A stretch of 64,000 nucleotides of DNA from positions 124,001 through 188,000 of the forward strand of contig SIJG01000063.1 in NCBI GenBank assembly GCA_023374025.1. The letters run 5' to 3'. A program made the translations under genes and the position numbers. Shown here in pieces: positions 11,101 to 23,469 of this stretch. The stretch is from Heterodera schachtii (Eukaryota > Nematoda > Chromadorea > Rhabditida > Heteroderidae). Every line of letters begins with the position of its first letter. The stretch's first letter is position 1. The notes under the pieces were generated by a model. That model was not told where the DNA came from. It saw only the letters and a program-made list of their open reading frames with translations, and ran no database searches.

Positions 11101-14100
11101 ATGGCCAAAACAATCAAAAACAAAGAATTGAATTTTAAAAAGTCAATCCAAAAAATTTTGGAGAAAAAATTGGATGAAAATTTGGAAACATTATTAAACC
11201 AATTTGAGGAGCCAACAGAATTTATCAAAATTCCTTACAAAAGTGCCGAAAACCGAAAAGAAATTGAACAAAAATACCTTCATAAGCAATTTGTTGAAGC
11301 TCAACTGTTCAATTTGTTGTTTTCTTTTGCCGTTCGCCTCGAAGCGATCGTTCACGGCAAAAAAGAGGACGGCACAATTGAAGAAGAAAATGGCAAAAAA
11401 GAGGATGGCACAATTGAAGAAGAAGAAGAAAATGCCGAAAAAGAAGGAGACAAAATTCAGATGTTTTTGGCTGTTTTGGGCAAATTTAATTTGCCAGAAT
11501 GGGCAAACAATTTCAGGTATTAATTTAGGAAAATATTTTGCTATTTTTTCATTTCTACTCGGGTAAATTATGCATGAAAGAATTTGCTTCATGAATTTTC
11601 TAACAATAAATTTTTGGCCCAGCCTATTCGTTATAAATTCGTTGCACCGGGGCCAATCCCCCTAAAGTAGCTGAATTTGAACATATTTTGTGAATGTTTA
11701 AAATATTTAAAATGTTTTTTATTATTTAATTTTAGCATTTTTGATTTGTAGATGGGAATCAAAGATATAAGTACATTTTGTGAATATTTAAATATAAAAT
11801 AAATTAAATTTTAGTATTTTTGATTGTTGGATGAAAATCAAAAATTTAAAACAAAAAGAAGGCGGCATCAGTCTTGGCATTGAAATAGAAAGTAATCTGA
11901 ACAAGGAAAAGGATAAAGCTTTAGCCGTTTCACGAGCTCGAGGTATCCGTCCGAATGAATTCAAATTAATTTTAATGCAAAAATTTTAGAGAATTTTAAA
12001 ATGCTAAAGAGAATAAATGAACAAAAATTTTCTGTTTATGAAACGACAAAAATGCTTAGAAAAATTTACGATGCCATTGATTCGTTTCGTTATTCTTCGT
12101 CCGAATTGGCAATGCCCGAAATTTTCAAAAATTTGGTAGACCAAATCAGATGGGAAAATCAGATTAAATGGTATCAAAATTACTATGTGTACTCATGATT
12201 ATGGTGGACTCATTGGAGGCTGTGAATTCGTGACATTGTTCCAAAATATCTCCAAAAAATTCATGAAAATGATGGCCAAAAAGGGCATTGACCCACAGAA
12301 GCATTTTGATTGGTTGGACAAACGAAACCAAGAAGATGTCGCCGAGCGTGACATTCCGCGTTTTTGCGAAGAATTGCAAGTTTCCAAAAATTAAATTTGT
12401 TAAATTTAAAAAAAAGAAATAAAAAGCATATTTATTCACCCATTTTATTTAGAAAAAAAGTTGACCGAAAAGCGGAAGAAACAAAAATTGAACTTTTAAA
12501 CAATGTTCGCTATGATCTGGTCGTACATTTCGAATTCAATCGAAGAAAAGGTAATAAATAAGGCGCAAAATTTGAAACTAAATCGTAAATGATATCATCG
12601 GTTTACGATTCAGCTTTTCACTCTCCTTTAGTTTTAAGTAGAGTTGTACGGGACCGGGAATTTTGAGAAAAACCGGAACCGGGACTTTTCGGATTGAAAA
12701 ACCGGGACTTTTTGGCTGGGAAAACCGGGACCTTTTCGGATTGAAAAACCGGGACTTTTCGGATTGAAAAACCGGGACTTTTCGGATTGAAAAACCGGGA
12801 CTTTTTGGCTGGGAATACCGGGAAAACCCGAGACTTTTCGGATTGGAAAACCGGGACTTTTTGGCTGGAAAAACCGGGAAAAAACTAGACTTTTCCCGAT
12901 CCCGGTCAAAACCGGGACTTAGGTACTCAGTTGTACGTTTTTTCAGTACCGGTCACGTACAACTCTAGTTTTAACGAGCGCAATTTTTTGTACCAAAAAT
13001 ACCCCCAAAAATTTTGTACCATTAAAAAAAATAATGCTGAAATTTTTTTAAACAGAATCCACTAAATTCGAGAATTTCCCATTTATAATTCACAAATTGG
13101 AGAATGATCAATTATTGACTCACAAATTGCTTTATCAATTTTATTTTTAGATATTTATGATCGTACTGATGATTTATTGCTCGAATGGGTCAAAAGAAAT
13201 ACAAATGATGAAGAAAATTCGGAAACAATGGCAAAAAACATTTATTATTTTACGACGGAAACGAACAAAGAAAAAATAGCAAAAATTGAGTCATTAAAAG
13301 AGGAGGAAAAAGAAGATGGATTAGAAATTGGAAAGAAATTTAATGAATTGGACGAATTGCAGGGAAAAATAGTTGATGAAGCAAATTTGGAGTTGCAAAA
13401 GGCAAAGAAAGAGTTGAAAAAATTAGAAAAAGAAAAGATAGAAAAAGGATATGAAAAAGAGAGAATTATTCAAAAATTGAGAAAAAAAAACAAAAAGCTG
13501 AAAAAAGAAAGCGAAAAAGTAAAGAAATTGAAAAAAGAAAGCGAAAAATTAGCAGAAATTAAGAAAAATGATAGCAAATTTATGAACGAATTTTTGGATT
13601 GGATGAAAGATGGGAAAATGACTGAAAAAGCTGAACAAATTATCAAAATTTGGCAAATTAAAAAGAAAATGGAAAAGGTGGAAATGGACATAAAGGAATT
13701 GGAGAAAAAGGAGGACGAATTAAAGGAGGAAAAAGAAAAAAGAAAAATGCCAAAAAATGACAAAAAAGAAACGGAAAAAGAAGAAGAAGAAGAGGAAAGA
13801 AAAGTGATGGAAAAGAACAAAGAAAAATTGATAAAGAAGCAAAATTTGCAGAAAAACTGGGAAAAAGTTTATTGGAAATCGGAAAGTTTGTGGGAAAAGT
13901 TAAGTGAAATTGAGGAAAATTCTGAAGAAGATTTGATGGAAAAAATTTTAAAGGAAAAAGATGAAAATGAAATTTCAAAATTAATTGTGGAGCAATATGA
14001 AAAAGAGACAAAAAAAGTCAACAAAGAATTGGTCGTTGATTTGGACGACATTTTGACAGAATTTAAAATTCAAAAAAGCAAAAAGAAACGCAAAGAAATC

Positions 14101-14304
14101 CAGGGAATTGAGGAAGAAATTAAAAAATTAGAGGAGGAAAAGTCAAAAGTTGAAAATGATTTGACAGAAACACAGAAACAAATTGACGAGAACCAATTCA
14201 AAAAACAAACGGAGAAACTGCGAAAATTGGCAAAAAGTTTTGGCGAAATGTTGGAAGAACTGAAGAAGCATTATGAAGAGAAAAAAGAAGGAAGCATAAA
14301 CTGA
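8108..14304 (+). CDS. Long multi-exon coiled-coil protein, unknown function
   Basis: Proposed exons are 8108-8198, 8646 to about 8756, 8795-9360, 10637-11516, 11815-11942, 11990-12375, 12453-12550 and 13151-14304. Most junctions keep phase; the exon 6 donor appears to be GC (gcaagt). Exon 3 ends in acidic repeats (EENGEERM). Exon 4 has a repeated KKEDGTIEEE segment. The last exon is about 384 residues of Lys/Glu-rich heptads, a strong coiled coil. There is no signal peptide, membrane segment or domain I recognise. The exon 2/3 junction is not resolved, and exon 6 needs a 1-nt shift near 12187, just before THDYGGLIGG. It could be two genes; the continuous phase across introns favours one. Its introns hold at least four inverted-repeat elements. 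Confidence 0.6.
9384..9479. mobile_element. Foldback element filled with the word 'gtctcg'
   Basis: This is a 96-bp element with inverted ends AGTGCTGCTCGAGAG and CTCGAGCAGCACT, and an interior made of tctcg/cgaga words. It lies in the intron between exons 3 and 4 of the coiled-coil gene. A relative with diverged ends lies at 36143-36224. Confidence 0.7.
9656..9952. mobile_element. MITE-like element, family M1 (copy 2)
   Basis: The ends GGCCACTTCAC and GTGAAGTGACC match the element at 1399-1822. The interior is AT-rich and itself palindromic around 'gttggatttcca'. It is intronic. Confidence 0.7.
10038..10581. mobile_element. Foldback element filled with the word 'cacctattttag'
   Basis: Perfect inverted ends, TAGGGCTTCGATTTTT and AAAAATCGAAGCCCTA, enclose many 'agcacctatttt' and 'aggtttttacctatttt' phrases plus 'tacacccctaaa'. 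It lies in the same intron as the previous two elements. Confidence 0.75.
12640..12966. mobile_element. Foldback element filled with the word 'accgggactttt'
   Basis: The inverted ends are AGAGTTGTACG and CGTACAACTCT. The interior repeats 'accgggacttttcggattgaaa' and a 'tttggctggg' variant about ten times. It lies in the intron before the last exon of the coiled-coil gene. The same ends occur at 27349-27517. Confidence 0.8.
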
Positions 14305-15228
14305 GGGAAAGGAACGGAACATTTCACAGTTCATTAGGGGGAGGGGACAAAAGACGGCACAATTCGGCGCCACGGCACTTTAGGAAAGCAAAACCATTTT
14401 AGGGACAGCAAAAATGTCAAATTTGGTTCATATTTATTTAATCAAAATCCTATTTTTAGGAATCACTTTTCTTGCTTTTTTTTTTACGTTGCTTTGCGCC
14501 GAATTAAAGGGAACGGAGGAGGGGAGGGAGGGGGGGGGAACATTCTTTAGGTATTCTTTTCTTCGGGATTTCAAATTTAATTTTTATATCTTTCTTGGCT
14601 TTACTCTTTATTGTAACTTTCTTCCTTTTGGCAGAAAAATTGGCTCTGTTGCATTTTTACGACCATAAAAAAGATTTATGACCAGAAAATTTCACCATAA
14701 ATTCAAATATTTATAGTCAAAAATGTTTAAGAAAAGAATTTTTTGAAATTTTATGTTCATAATTTTTGAAAGATATCCAAAATATGAATTTTGCAGGCAA
14801 TAGAGAGTCTTGGGGGCTATCAAATGATGTCATTAATGTTTAATTTAGGTTTGCTTCTAGAAAAAGTTATGGTGCATTAAAGTTGTCAAATTATTTTATG
14901 GCGTATAAACTACAAAAGAGCCGAAAATTTATTTTCACATTCATTCATTTTTATTTGGAAATTTTTTCTTTCTTCTTTTCCTGTTGATAAACTGAGAAAT
15001 CTAAAAGAAATGCATTTTTTACATTTTATTTGTGCTTAAGCAAAATAATTTGTGAAAAATTGAAAACCCGCACAATGAATGTTTTTGGTGCAAAATTCAT
15101 TTTGGCATTTTCGAACTTTAGCACCTATTTTTGCCTTTTTCTACAAATTGCATAGCAAAAGTGCAATAAAAATGAAAAATTCACCACTAAGAATGGACTC
15201 AAAATTTTAAATACACCCCTAAGAGGAA
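14305..15228. other. Downstream spacer with no firm gene
   Basis: It begins with the probable 3' untranslated region of the coiled-coil gene. A frame at 14414-14668 starts with a signal-peptide-like stretch (ILFLGITFLAFFFTLLCA) but then runs into low-complexity Glu/Gly and has no supported continuation. From 15110 the 'gcacctattttt' and 'cacccctaa' repeat phrases return. Confidence 0.35.
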
Positions 15229-15300
15229 CAAATGAAAAAGATTGGCACACAATTGAAGGACGGAATGGAAAATATCCATATTGGTATATAAATTAGATTA
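15229..15300 (+). pseudogene. Fragment of family B (3' end of exon 2)
   Basis: The sequence around 'attggcacacaattgaagg' and 'aatatccatattggtat' matches the end of exon 2 of the gene at 4635-6218 and its duplicate near 18040. Only about 70 bp are recognisable. Confidence 0.6.
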
Positions 15301-15341
15301 TTTAGTCTCTTATTTCATGCTAACATTTTGAGACATCCAAT

Positions 15342-16275
15342 TTGAAAAAATTAGGAGTGTTTAAAGCTCCTAACGTGAAGCAGACCAGCAAAGGCTGGAG
15401 ACAAAGGATCGCGATCCGCGTTTCGCGTTTCGAACCTGCGTCATTTTGTTTAGCGCTTATCGCGTTTTCATTGAAATTTGGGCGACTGTTTCTCATTTTT
15501 CTCTTTTCTTTGGAGTCCAATTAAATTTGTGCCATTATGACCACTTTTTTGGTCTATTTACAGAAATGAAAAGATGCCTTCAAATAGCTTATAAACAATT
15601 AAAACTTTCGAATGATATAAATTTTGTTTGAGCTGGAAGACTAAGTAAGAAAAAAATTGTGGGGCAAAACAAATTTTGGTCCGTGAAAAATAAAATTAAA
15701 ATTATTCTAAAAATCAACTGTTTAATGGCGCTAACAATAAACAAAAAGGCACGAAATTGTACAATGCGTAAATATACGAATTAAAAAATAATAATGAATA
15801 ACAAATAATCCTTGGCCATCATTTGTGCATATGTTAGGATATTTCGGATTTACAGACAGCGCAGCGCCTCCGGGAAAATTTTCTTTTTTGGGATTATTTT
15901 TAGAGTGCAATTTTAAATTCTGAAAAACGCATGAAAATATGGCGAAAATTGTAAAATCACACAAATAAAATTAATGCTATTTTGAGTCTCTTTCCTAGCA
16001 AAAATGCAAAAAATAAAATAAAAAATACGGAAAAAATATGGAAAACGATGGCCTTACGTATAATTAATTATGTCTTAATAGCTGATCCAAGTCAACAATA
16101 ACATTTTCCTTTTTCAAATTGCGGACGAGCTGAATAAAAATATTATTGAAATTTGCTACTCTAGGCTAAAAACAGCAGAAAGGGCATAAATATAATTATT
16201 ATTCAGTATTTTAATTTTAATTAAATTTATTTCATTTATAAATCGGCTTGCCGTATAATCCTTGATGGTCAGGCA
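15342..16275. repeat. Array unit leader, copy 0, with a scrap of the secreted-protein gene
   Basis: The block starts with 'gtgtttaaagctcctaacgtg' and 'gaccagcaaaggctggag', contains the perfect palindrome GGATCGCGATCC, and later 'gatgccttcaaatagcttat'. Similar blocks lie at about 18420-19300, 25210-28140 (interrupted) and 34606-35520. At 16247-16275 it reaches 'cttgccgtataatccttgatgg', which belongs to the last exon of the minus-strand gene family. It is thus a truncated array unit. Confidence 0.65.
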
Positions 16276-16471
16276 TAAAAAAAAAGTTTCTAAATATGTT
16301 AAGATTTTGAATGATACCAACTATGTTGGATTTGGATGACAAGAAAAAAGTTATAGTCAAAAAATTGGCTGGGACCAAACCGTGCGGAGCCGAACTGAGG
16401 TAAACCGTACAACAATATATAACAAGAATCTGGCGCCATATTCACAATCAGTTGGATGATGTAAAAATAAA

Positions 16472-16978
16472 TACACTGGTGGAAAAAAGTCATTTAGCAA
16501 ACCCCCGAAACTTGTTCAATGGCGATTTTTGTAATTAATAAGTTGTCCAATATACGTAGTTGTAAGACCTTTTTTGTAGCAATGTCTGTGCTCTATTTCT
16601 ATGCAAAATTTTACCAAATTTTGTTCACAAAGTTTTGAAATAATTTTCAGTGTATTTTAAGGTGTCCCGATCACTATGAATGAGAAGTCTGATCAAGTTG
16701 GTGTAAACGACTTTTTTGTTCAGCATCAAAAGATAAGCCTGCAGGAATTATTTCAGATTTTTATGAGCATTTCAAATAGTTCTTCAAGTTTGTTAAGACT
16801 TTTTTCCTTCCCAAATCCGGTCCCAAAATTTAAAAATTTATGAACAAAATTTGATAAAATTTTGCATACAAATAAAGCACAGACATTGCTACAAAAAAGG
16901 TCTTACTACTATGTATATTGGGCAACTTATTAATTACAAAAAATCGCCGTAATGCATTAACTTTTGCTCACCACTGTA
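16472..16978. mobile_element. Tc1/mariner-type MITE with long inverted repeats
   Basis: The ends are TACACTGGTGG and CCACTGTA, and TA dinucleotides border both sides. Inside, inverted repeats of about 130 bp carry 'aataagttgtccaata', 'gtaagaccttttttgtagca' and their complements. There is no transposase frame. A remnant with 'cacaatcagttggatg' and 'ttccaactgta' lies at about 40210-40295. Confidence 0.75.
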
Positions 16979-16985
16979 TTACTTG

Positions 16986-17530
16986 TAGAGATCGGTATTT
17001 TGAAAAAAGCCTGGACCTGGACCTGGATTCCATGTTGGACCTGGACCTGGATTTCCTGGACAAAAACCCATGAAAATCCAGGTCCAGGAAAAATCCAGGC
17101 TCCTCGAGACCTGGATCCAGGCCTGGACCTGGATTTTTTGAAATTCATTTTAAAAATCAAAAAATGTTTGAAAAATCAATAAATTGCTTGGGAACATCTA
17201 AAAATATCTAATTTACAATAATAATTTGTTTTTAAATATATTTAATCATTTTTTGAAAACTTGAAAAAATATCGGTCACTTGAAATAAAAAATTCTAAAA
17301 TTCTGTCCAGGAAAATCCAGGTTTTTTCCTGTTTTGCCTGGACCTGGACCTGGATTTTTTTCACATTTGACCTGGACCTGGATTTCCTGGACAAAAATCC
17401 AGGAAAATCCAGGTCCAGGAAAAATCCAGGTTTCCGAAAAATGGCCTGGACCTGGACCTGGATCCAGGAAAAATACAGGCCTGGATCCAGGAAAAATCCA
17501 GGCCTGGATCCAGGTCCAGACCAATCTCTA
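16986..17530. mobile_element. Foldback element filled with the word 'cctggac'
   Basis: The inverted ends are TAGAGATCGGT and ACCAATCTCTA. Two flanking blocks consist of cctggacctggat and its complement atccaggtccagg, separated by an AT-rich core (about 17150-17290). The long frames through it only reflect the repeat (GPGPG, WTWTW) and are not genes. Confidence 0.8.
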
Positions 17531-17674
17531 ATTACTTGATTAAAATTTCCTAAAAATTTTTTAAACACAATTAAATTTTTCAAATAGATGGAGTCTTTTC
17601 TTATGATTCGAGGAACAGGCACGACGACATTTCGTCAACTGGACATTGGACGTTTCGCCAACTAACCATAAATT

Positions 17675-18360
17675 GATGAAGCGCTGCGACGGCTGCTGAT
17701 GGTGGCCATGGACGAGGAGCAAAGTCCGATCAAAAAACTGGGCCAATGTTGGGCCATTGTGCCAAAACTGATGGCCAAGTCCTGTGCAGGAAATGCTGGA
17801 GAATTTGATGATGGATCTGTTCGATCCGACGGCTCCATTTTTCGGCATGACATTTTTGGCAGAGTTTGCAAAAGAATTAAATGTTGCGGAAACTGTTTGT
17901 GCCGGAATTTTGCGCAGTTCGAAACTTTCGCCGATGGCACAGTTTACGGTCAATGAGAAATTCCAAAAATTGAGAGAAATGGCAAAAGCAATGTTTTTGG
18001 AGAAATACAAAACAACAATTGAGGAACAAATGAAAAACATTGGCACACAATTGAAGCACGGAATGGACAATATCCATATTGGTATTTAAATAGATGTTTA
18101 CCATTTTAAATTAATTAGTCTCTTATTTAATACTAATGATAATCATTTTCTGTGCTCAATATTTAATGATCGGGAAAATTAGGTTTTTTTGAGATCCAAG
18201 AGATTCAAAATTAGCGATTTTTTAGCAAAAAAAATGTCCAGTTACATTGAAATTTAGTATAAAATTTTGGGTTCTTAAAATTAAACCACGCATTATTTAG
18301 TGAAAGGAACAATGAAACGAGTGCAATTAATTGAAACACTTAAAAAAGTCCAAAATTTGA
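17675..18360 (+). pseudogene. Truncated duplicate of family B
   Basis: The segment matches 5260-5950 of the gene at 4635-6218, including the end of exon 2, the exon 2/3 intron and the first codons of exon 3 (ATGAAACGAGTGCAATTAATT). It lacks the signal-peptide exon. It has an extra C near 17782 that shifts the frame, and it ends abruptly inside exon 3, replaced by array leader sequence. It is almost certainly not functional. Confidence 0.75.
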
Positions 18361-18379
18361 ATCAAAGCGAAGGATTTTC

Positions 18380-19360
18380 TTTCTATACAAAATTAGTTCG
18401 TTCTCATTTTCCTTTTTCTCTTTTCTTTGGAGTCCAATTAAAATTTGTGCCATTATGACCATTTTTTCGGTCTATTTTGCAGAAATGAAAAGATGCCTTC
18501 AAATAGCTTATAAACAATTAAAAATTTCGAATGATATTAATTTTGTTTTAAGTAAGAAAAATATTGTGGGGCAAAAGAAATTTTGGTCAGTGGAAAAAAA
18601 CCAAGCCTAATCATTTTAAAATTCAAACCACTGAACCAGTCAAAATAAAATTTAAAATTCTTCTAAAAATCAACTGTTTAATGAATCGGTAGCGCTAAAA
18701 ATAAACAAAATATGCAAATGAAAATTGTGCAATGGGTAAATTATACGAATTAAAAAAAATAATGAATAAACAAATAATCCTTTGCCATCGTTTGTGCATA
18801 TGTATTAAAGATTCTAAGATAAAATGGATTAAAAGATTTATTATTTGGTCAGTTTTTGCAAGTTTCATCAAATTTTACAAGTTTAAAATTACTTTTTTTT
18901 TTAATAATTTTTATAGCAAAAATAGGATCTTTCGAAGTTACAGACAGCGACTCCGTGGAAATTTTCTTTTTGGAATTTTTTTAGAGTGCAATTTGAAATA
19001 CCAAAATACTTGAATATGGCGAAAATTGAAAAATTTCACCAATAAAAATGCCATTTTGAGCCTTATTCCTAGCAAAAATGGAAAAAGAACGGAAAAAAAA
19101 CTGATGGCCTTACATATCATTTATATTTTAATTGCTGATTTCAATTCGTCCAAGTCAATCATTGTGCGGAAGAGCTGAATAAAAATATTGTTAAAATTTG
19201 GTACACCCAACTAAAGGGCATAAACATTATTATTATTCAGTATTTTAATTCAATATTATTCAGTTTTTAATATTAATTAAATTTATTTCATTTGCAAATC
19301 GGGTAAATTGCCACAAATTGGGCAGAAATGGGCGGTGCTGGGACGTTAGCCAAAAAAGCA
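18380..19360. repeat. Array unit leader, copy 1
   Basis: Contains 'ttctttggagtccaattaaa', 'gatgccttcaaatagcttat' and 'tattcagtattttaatt', in the same order as the copies at 15342 and 34606. No gene is seen. It lies downstream (3') of the minus-strand secreted-protein gene copy 1. Confidence 0.6.
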
Positions 19361-22300
19361 TCAAATGAAAAAGTTTTGTGTTTGGGCATTCTGATTTGGT
19401 GGTTTTTTTTTTTGACTAACGTCCCAGCACCAAATGGGCACTCTTTTAAATTCATTTTGGCACTTTAAGTGCATTTGGACTAAAAAACTTGCCGTATAAT
19501 CCTTAATGGCCAGGCACAGCACATATTTATTGGAGCAAACGTGCAGCACGGCTTTGCACAGCACAGTCCCATCACTTTCAATGCTCTCAACATGGCATTT
19601 TTGTTCATTTCGTATTTCTTGGATTAGCATCACATCATTAATGCTCATAATCTCTTCGGATGTGTTGACAACCCCCGTCTCATAAGTGACCACGGGCGTG
19701 CCGTACTTTCCATGTTCTGCCAACGCGTATTCAATGCGCAATTCGTGCACTTTGAGAGAACACTCATTGAACTTTCCTAGAAAAGAAACGAAAAAAAAAA
19801 CAATATTATAAGAGCAGTTTGAAATATGAACCATGCAAAAATACGGAATTGGTGAAAAATTAATTAACATTTTTGTACAATTTAAAGTAGGGTTACACGG
19901 GTCCGGGTATCCGGGTCCTGCAGAGCGTATTGATGCTGTTTGCGCCATTTATCATTCCTTATTTTGAGGGGTCGGAACTTTGAAACTTAAAATCCTTCCT
20001 TCTATGAATCGTCCTTATTTCAGCCTAACATATTCATTCCTCTTTTTTTTCTTTAATTTTTTACATTCAGTAAGGATTCTTTTAAAATTTAATTATTTTG
20101 ACAAAAAGAACTTATGAATTAAAATTTATTTAAAAAAGCATCCGATTTTTTAGAGCAAAGCATTTGATTTTTGGACAAAAAATGAAAAAATACTAAAATT
20201 TATAAAATAGGAAGTGTCGGCCGTGATCAGGGCTGCACGCAATTACGGATTACGGATTATGGAAATTACGGGATTTTTGGAGTTACGGATTACGGGTTAT
20301 GGATTTTTGAGATTTTTCCGTGGTTTTGATCCGTAATATGATTTTTGGATTACTTTTCGAGACGATTTCTTGTAAGATTACTTTTATAAAAAAAATTTTT
20401 TAATTTTTTATTTAAAGGGCTACCCGTATTTCGATTTATTTAGGAATTAAAAGGCATCCCTTTTTAAGTTTTGCGATTTTGAGACAGGTTGGAAAGCTGG
20501 AATTTTTGACGCTTTTAAACCGATTTTCACTGAAAATTGGCAATTTAGGTCTAATTTGTAAATTTTCAGGAAAATTTAGGGGCTGGCGGTGTCGATAGGC
20601 TAAAAATGGCCATTTGTGAGAGATTTTTCCCAAAAATCAGCATAAATCAGCAAACTTTCTCAAAAAGCATCAAAAACCATCAAATCTGAAAAGCATCAAA
20701 ATGACAATAAATCTGCAGAGTTGGAAGCCCTGCTGTTATAAAATTACAGTGTTTACTATAAAATATTACCGTATAATTCACTCGTTTTGTTTTCGAATGC
20801 ATGTGAACCATTCAATTTCTTGTCGATTTCCACAAAATTTTTTGGCCAAAATTTCTCCGGTGGACAATTTCCGTTAAACAAATTGCAGACAAATTCGTAC
20901 ACAAAATCAACATAATTGTGCCCATATTTTTCATAACCACGAAACCATCCGTAATTTTCATCTTTAGGCGATCTTGCGAAAAAATTCCGTTGGCTCATCT
21001 CCCAAAATAATTCGTCCGCTTTTTTTGTGCTGACAAAAAAAGGCTTTTCAAATGACTGGGCCTTAACGGCACTGTCCTCATTAGGCTCATTAGTGTCTTT
21101 GAAATGATTGCTGAAAAAGAATGCCATTTTTATACTTTCATTTTTTTAACTTACAAAAGTCGGCGACGCGGCCCAAGGGAAGTGTAGTCATATTCTGAAA
21201 TTTTGTATTGGATAATGAAAAAAATTCTATTAATCAAATTTATTAAATTCTAATTTCATTCCATTCTAAACAAATTTACATTTTATAAAAGTCGAATGCC
21301 GTAGCAAACTGTAAATTTTTAAGAATTATACTTAGAAATGAATAAAAATAAAAATTTCCCGGCGCCGCAGGCCCCCCTCCGCCTTCAAAATTTTTTCGGA
21401 GAAATATAATAAAGTGAAAAATTGAGAAGCGAAGAAAAAAGGAATTATTTAGGCAAAAACTCGCCATAATCGCCAACTGAAACATTAACGTGTTCGATTT
21501 CGCCATTTCTGTCATTAGAAGTTCGAATTTTGATTTCGGCATGGAATTCGCCGTCAGTGGTCAAATCTTAAATTAAAAAAATTATTTTTTAAAATTCACT
21601 TGATGATTTGAAGGCACTTGTGTCGCATTTTGGGGCGCAACAGTTTCGATTGTAATCGAAGATGGCACTTTCCTTGGCACATTTACTATTAGTTGCATCA
21701 TCATAATTAAAGCAATTTTCTGGCCTAATTATTTCATAGATTTTCTGGCCAAGCGTTTTGCTTTTTTTATTTTCTAAAGAAAAAAGATTTATGGATGCAA
21801 TTTTAGGCACAAAAAATTGCGAATTATAAAAGTCATCGTAGACACACCAATGCAAGCTGCGCTGATTGAGATTTGTTTTGTGCCGCTTTCTGCAATTAGC
21901 GTATAATTTGCAGCGATTGTCCCGTGGTAAACGCTTTGCCATTTAATTTGGTCTTTGGCCGACAATTTGCCATCGGACGAACAGCAATAAATGTTCTGTG
22001 CCAAACTATCCTTTACAGGAATGGTCAAAAAATGAGTTAATTGATCATTGATTTTTGCCATTTGCCGTTGGACTAATGGCGACAATGGTCGTGGCCCACA
22101 ATAGGCCAAACTTTCATTTGGAAAGTGTACAGCGCCTAAAAACCCAATAAATTTATAATGTTTTTTGTATTTGATTTAATTTTAATTAAAATTAAAATTT
22201 AAATGTTTACGAATGCATCCCTCCGGCACAGAATCATTTGCAGCGAATTTCGGCACTGAGAAGTAGCGCTGCTGATAGAAAAGGCCATCGGTGGCAGGCA

Positions 22301-22555
22301 ATGGACGAAAGTTTTGGTCGGCAGAAATGCAACAAAATTGAACAGATGGGAACCATTGGAGCCCTTTTGGGCATTCGGAAATGCTTTTTGGATTTAAGCC
22401 AATAGGGGGCAAAAAAACTAAAAAATTCACAAAAAATAAAAGAATTAAAATTAAAATTTACCAAAGCAATCGAATTGTGATGAGAAAACGCCGTTTTTTT
22501 GAAGTGCGAATGCGGCAAAGAGTGAAAGGGATAAAAAATGGAAAATATTTTCCAT
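19361..22555 (-). CDS. Secreted cysteine-containing protein, family E copy 1 (intact)
   Basis: The eight exons are 22462-22555, 22211-22417, 21848-22135, 21600-21773, 21465-21566, 21155-21194, 20770-21110 and 19361-19776. They total 1662 nt, giving 553 residues with every junction in phase. Exon 1 encodes a signal peptide (FHFLSLSLFAAFA). Cysteines occur in pairs or short motifs (QFCC, IYCCSSDG, NCCAPKC, FVCNLFNGNCPP). No transmembrane segment follows the signal peptide. The intron after exon 5 has a GC donor (G|gcgagt); copy 2 has G|gtgagt at the same place. The exon 4/5 intron is only 33 bp. I do not recognise the family; extracellular location is inferred. Copies 2 and 3 lie at 28367-32068 and 35539-39211. 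Confidence 0.85.
20228..20732. mobile_element. Foldback element filled with the word 'attacgg'
   Basis: The ends CAGGGCT and AGCCCTG are inverted. The first 130 bp repeat 'attacggattacgg' and 'ttacgggatttt'; a half copy of the GC-rich palindrome is at about 20584-20600. It lies in the last intron of family E copy 1. Confidence 0.65.
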
Positions 22556-22710
22556 TTAAATTTTTATCAGCTTTAAATTGAAAATTTATTAAAACAATAA
22601 AATTTTTACTTTTTAAGTTTAATTATTAATAATATATATATAATTATTATTAATATTTTATATGAATTATTTATTACACGCCTCACACAATTTTTTCCAA
22701 TTGCAAATTT

Positions 22711-23245
22711 GGGCGCTTCATAAAAAAGTGCTAAAATCAAAAATCTGATTTTTCCTATGATTTTTAAACATGTAAAATTTAATTAAATTGATGCTTAAAT
22801 ACACATTCTTCTAAAAGTTTTGTTGGAAGGATTTCAAATAAAATAATTATAATATTAAATAAAATCATTAGCAAGATTACTTTGAATTTTTAAATATTTG
22901 AAAGTTCAATTAAAAATGGACTAAAATTATAAATGAACTTAAATTATATAAAATATGGAAATGTTTATATGGAAATGTATCCGCTTCAACCGAATCTAAA
23001 TTTCTTGGGCCTAGATCTATGCTTAGGCTTTATTTTGTAAAATTTATAGGCACCGTTTAAACTCCAAATTAAAAAGAATTTAAAATAATCTGGTTAGTGT
23101 TTTATTTAATATTAGGTAAATTTTAATTTATTTTTTATTCGAAATCCAACAAAACTTTTAGAAGAATGTGAATTTAAGCATCAATTTAGTTATTTTTTTT
23201 ATATAAAAAAACACAGGAAAAATCATATTTTTGATTTCATTAATC
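22711..23245. mobile_element. MITE-like element, family M1-related (copy in unit 1)
   Basis: The left part 'aaagtgctaaaatcaaaaat' plus 'tgatttttcctatg' is inversely repeated at the right ('caggaaaaatcatatttttg'). A nearly identical copy is at about 32230-32750 in array unit 2, so it predates the unit duplication. Confidence 0.6.
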
Positions 23246-23469
23246 CTCCTGGTATTGATTAAAGAATTTTTTGCAATTCTTAAATAAGAGAATTTTATAT
23301 TTTTAAGTTAATTTTATCAAAAGAATCATTTGGCTATATTTTCAGTAAAATAATGTAAGAATACTTTATTTATAATATATATATATAAGCCGAATGAATA
23401 AAGTTATTATTAAAATGAAAAATATGGCAAATCACGCTGCCTTATAAAGAGAGCAAAAATAATGATCAA

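Noticed and set aside
14414..14668. Signal-peptide-like frame after the coiled-coil gene
   Set aside because: Only the first 30 residues look natural; the rest is poly-G-derived low complexity and no downstream exon fits.
15320..15520. Minus-strand frame conserved in three leader copies (CLQPLLVCFTL)
   Set aside because: Conservation follows from the leader being duplicated; other frames are equally conserved and no start or splice context supports it. A tRNA-derived SINE head was considered because of a 'ggttcgaa' box, but no A box could be placed.
16964..17539. Long open frames rich in GPGPG or WTWTW
   Set aside because: They translate the cctggac word array in different frames and strands, which explains their openness without coding.
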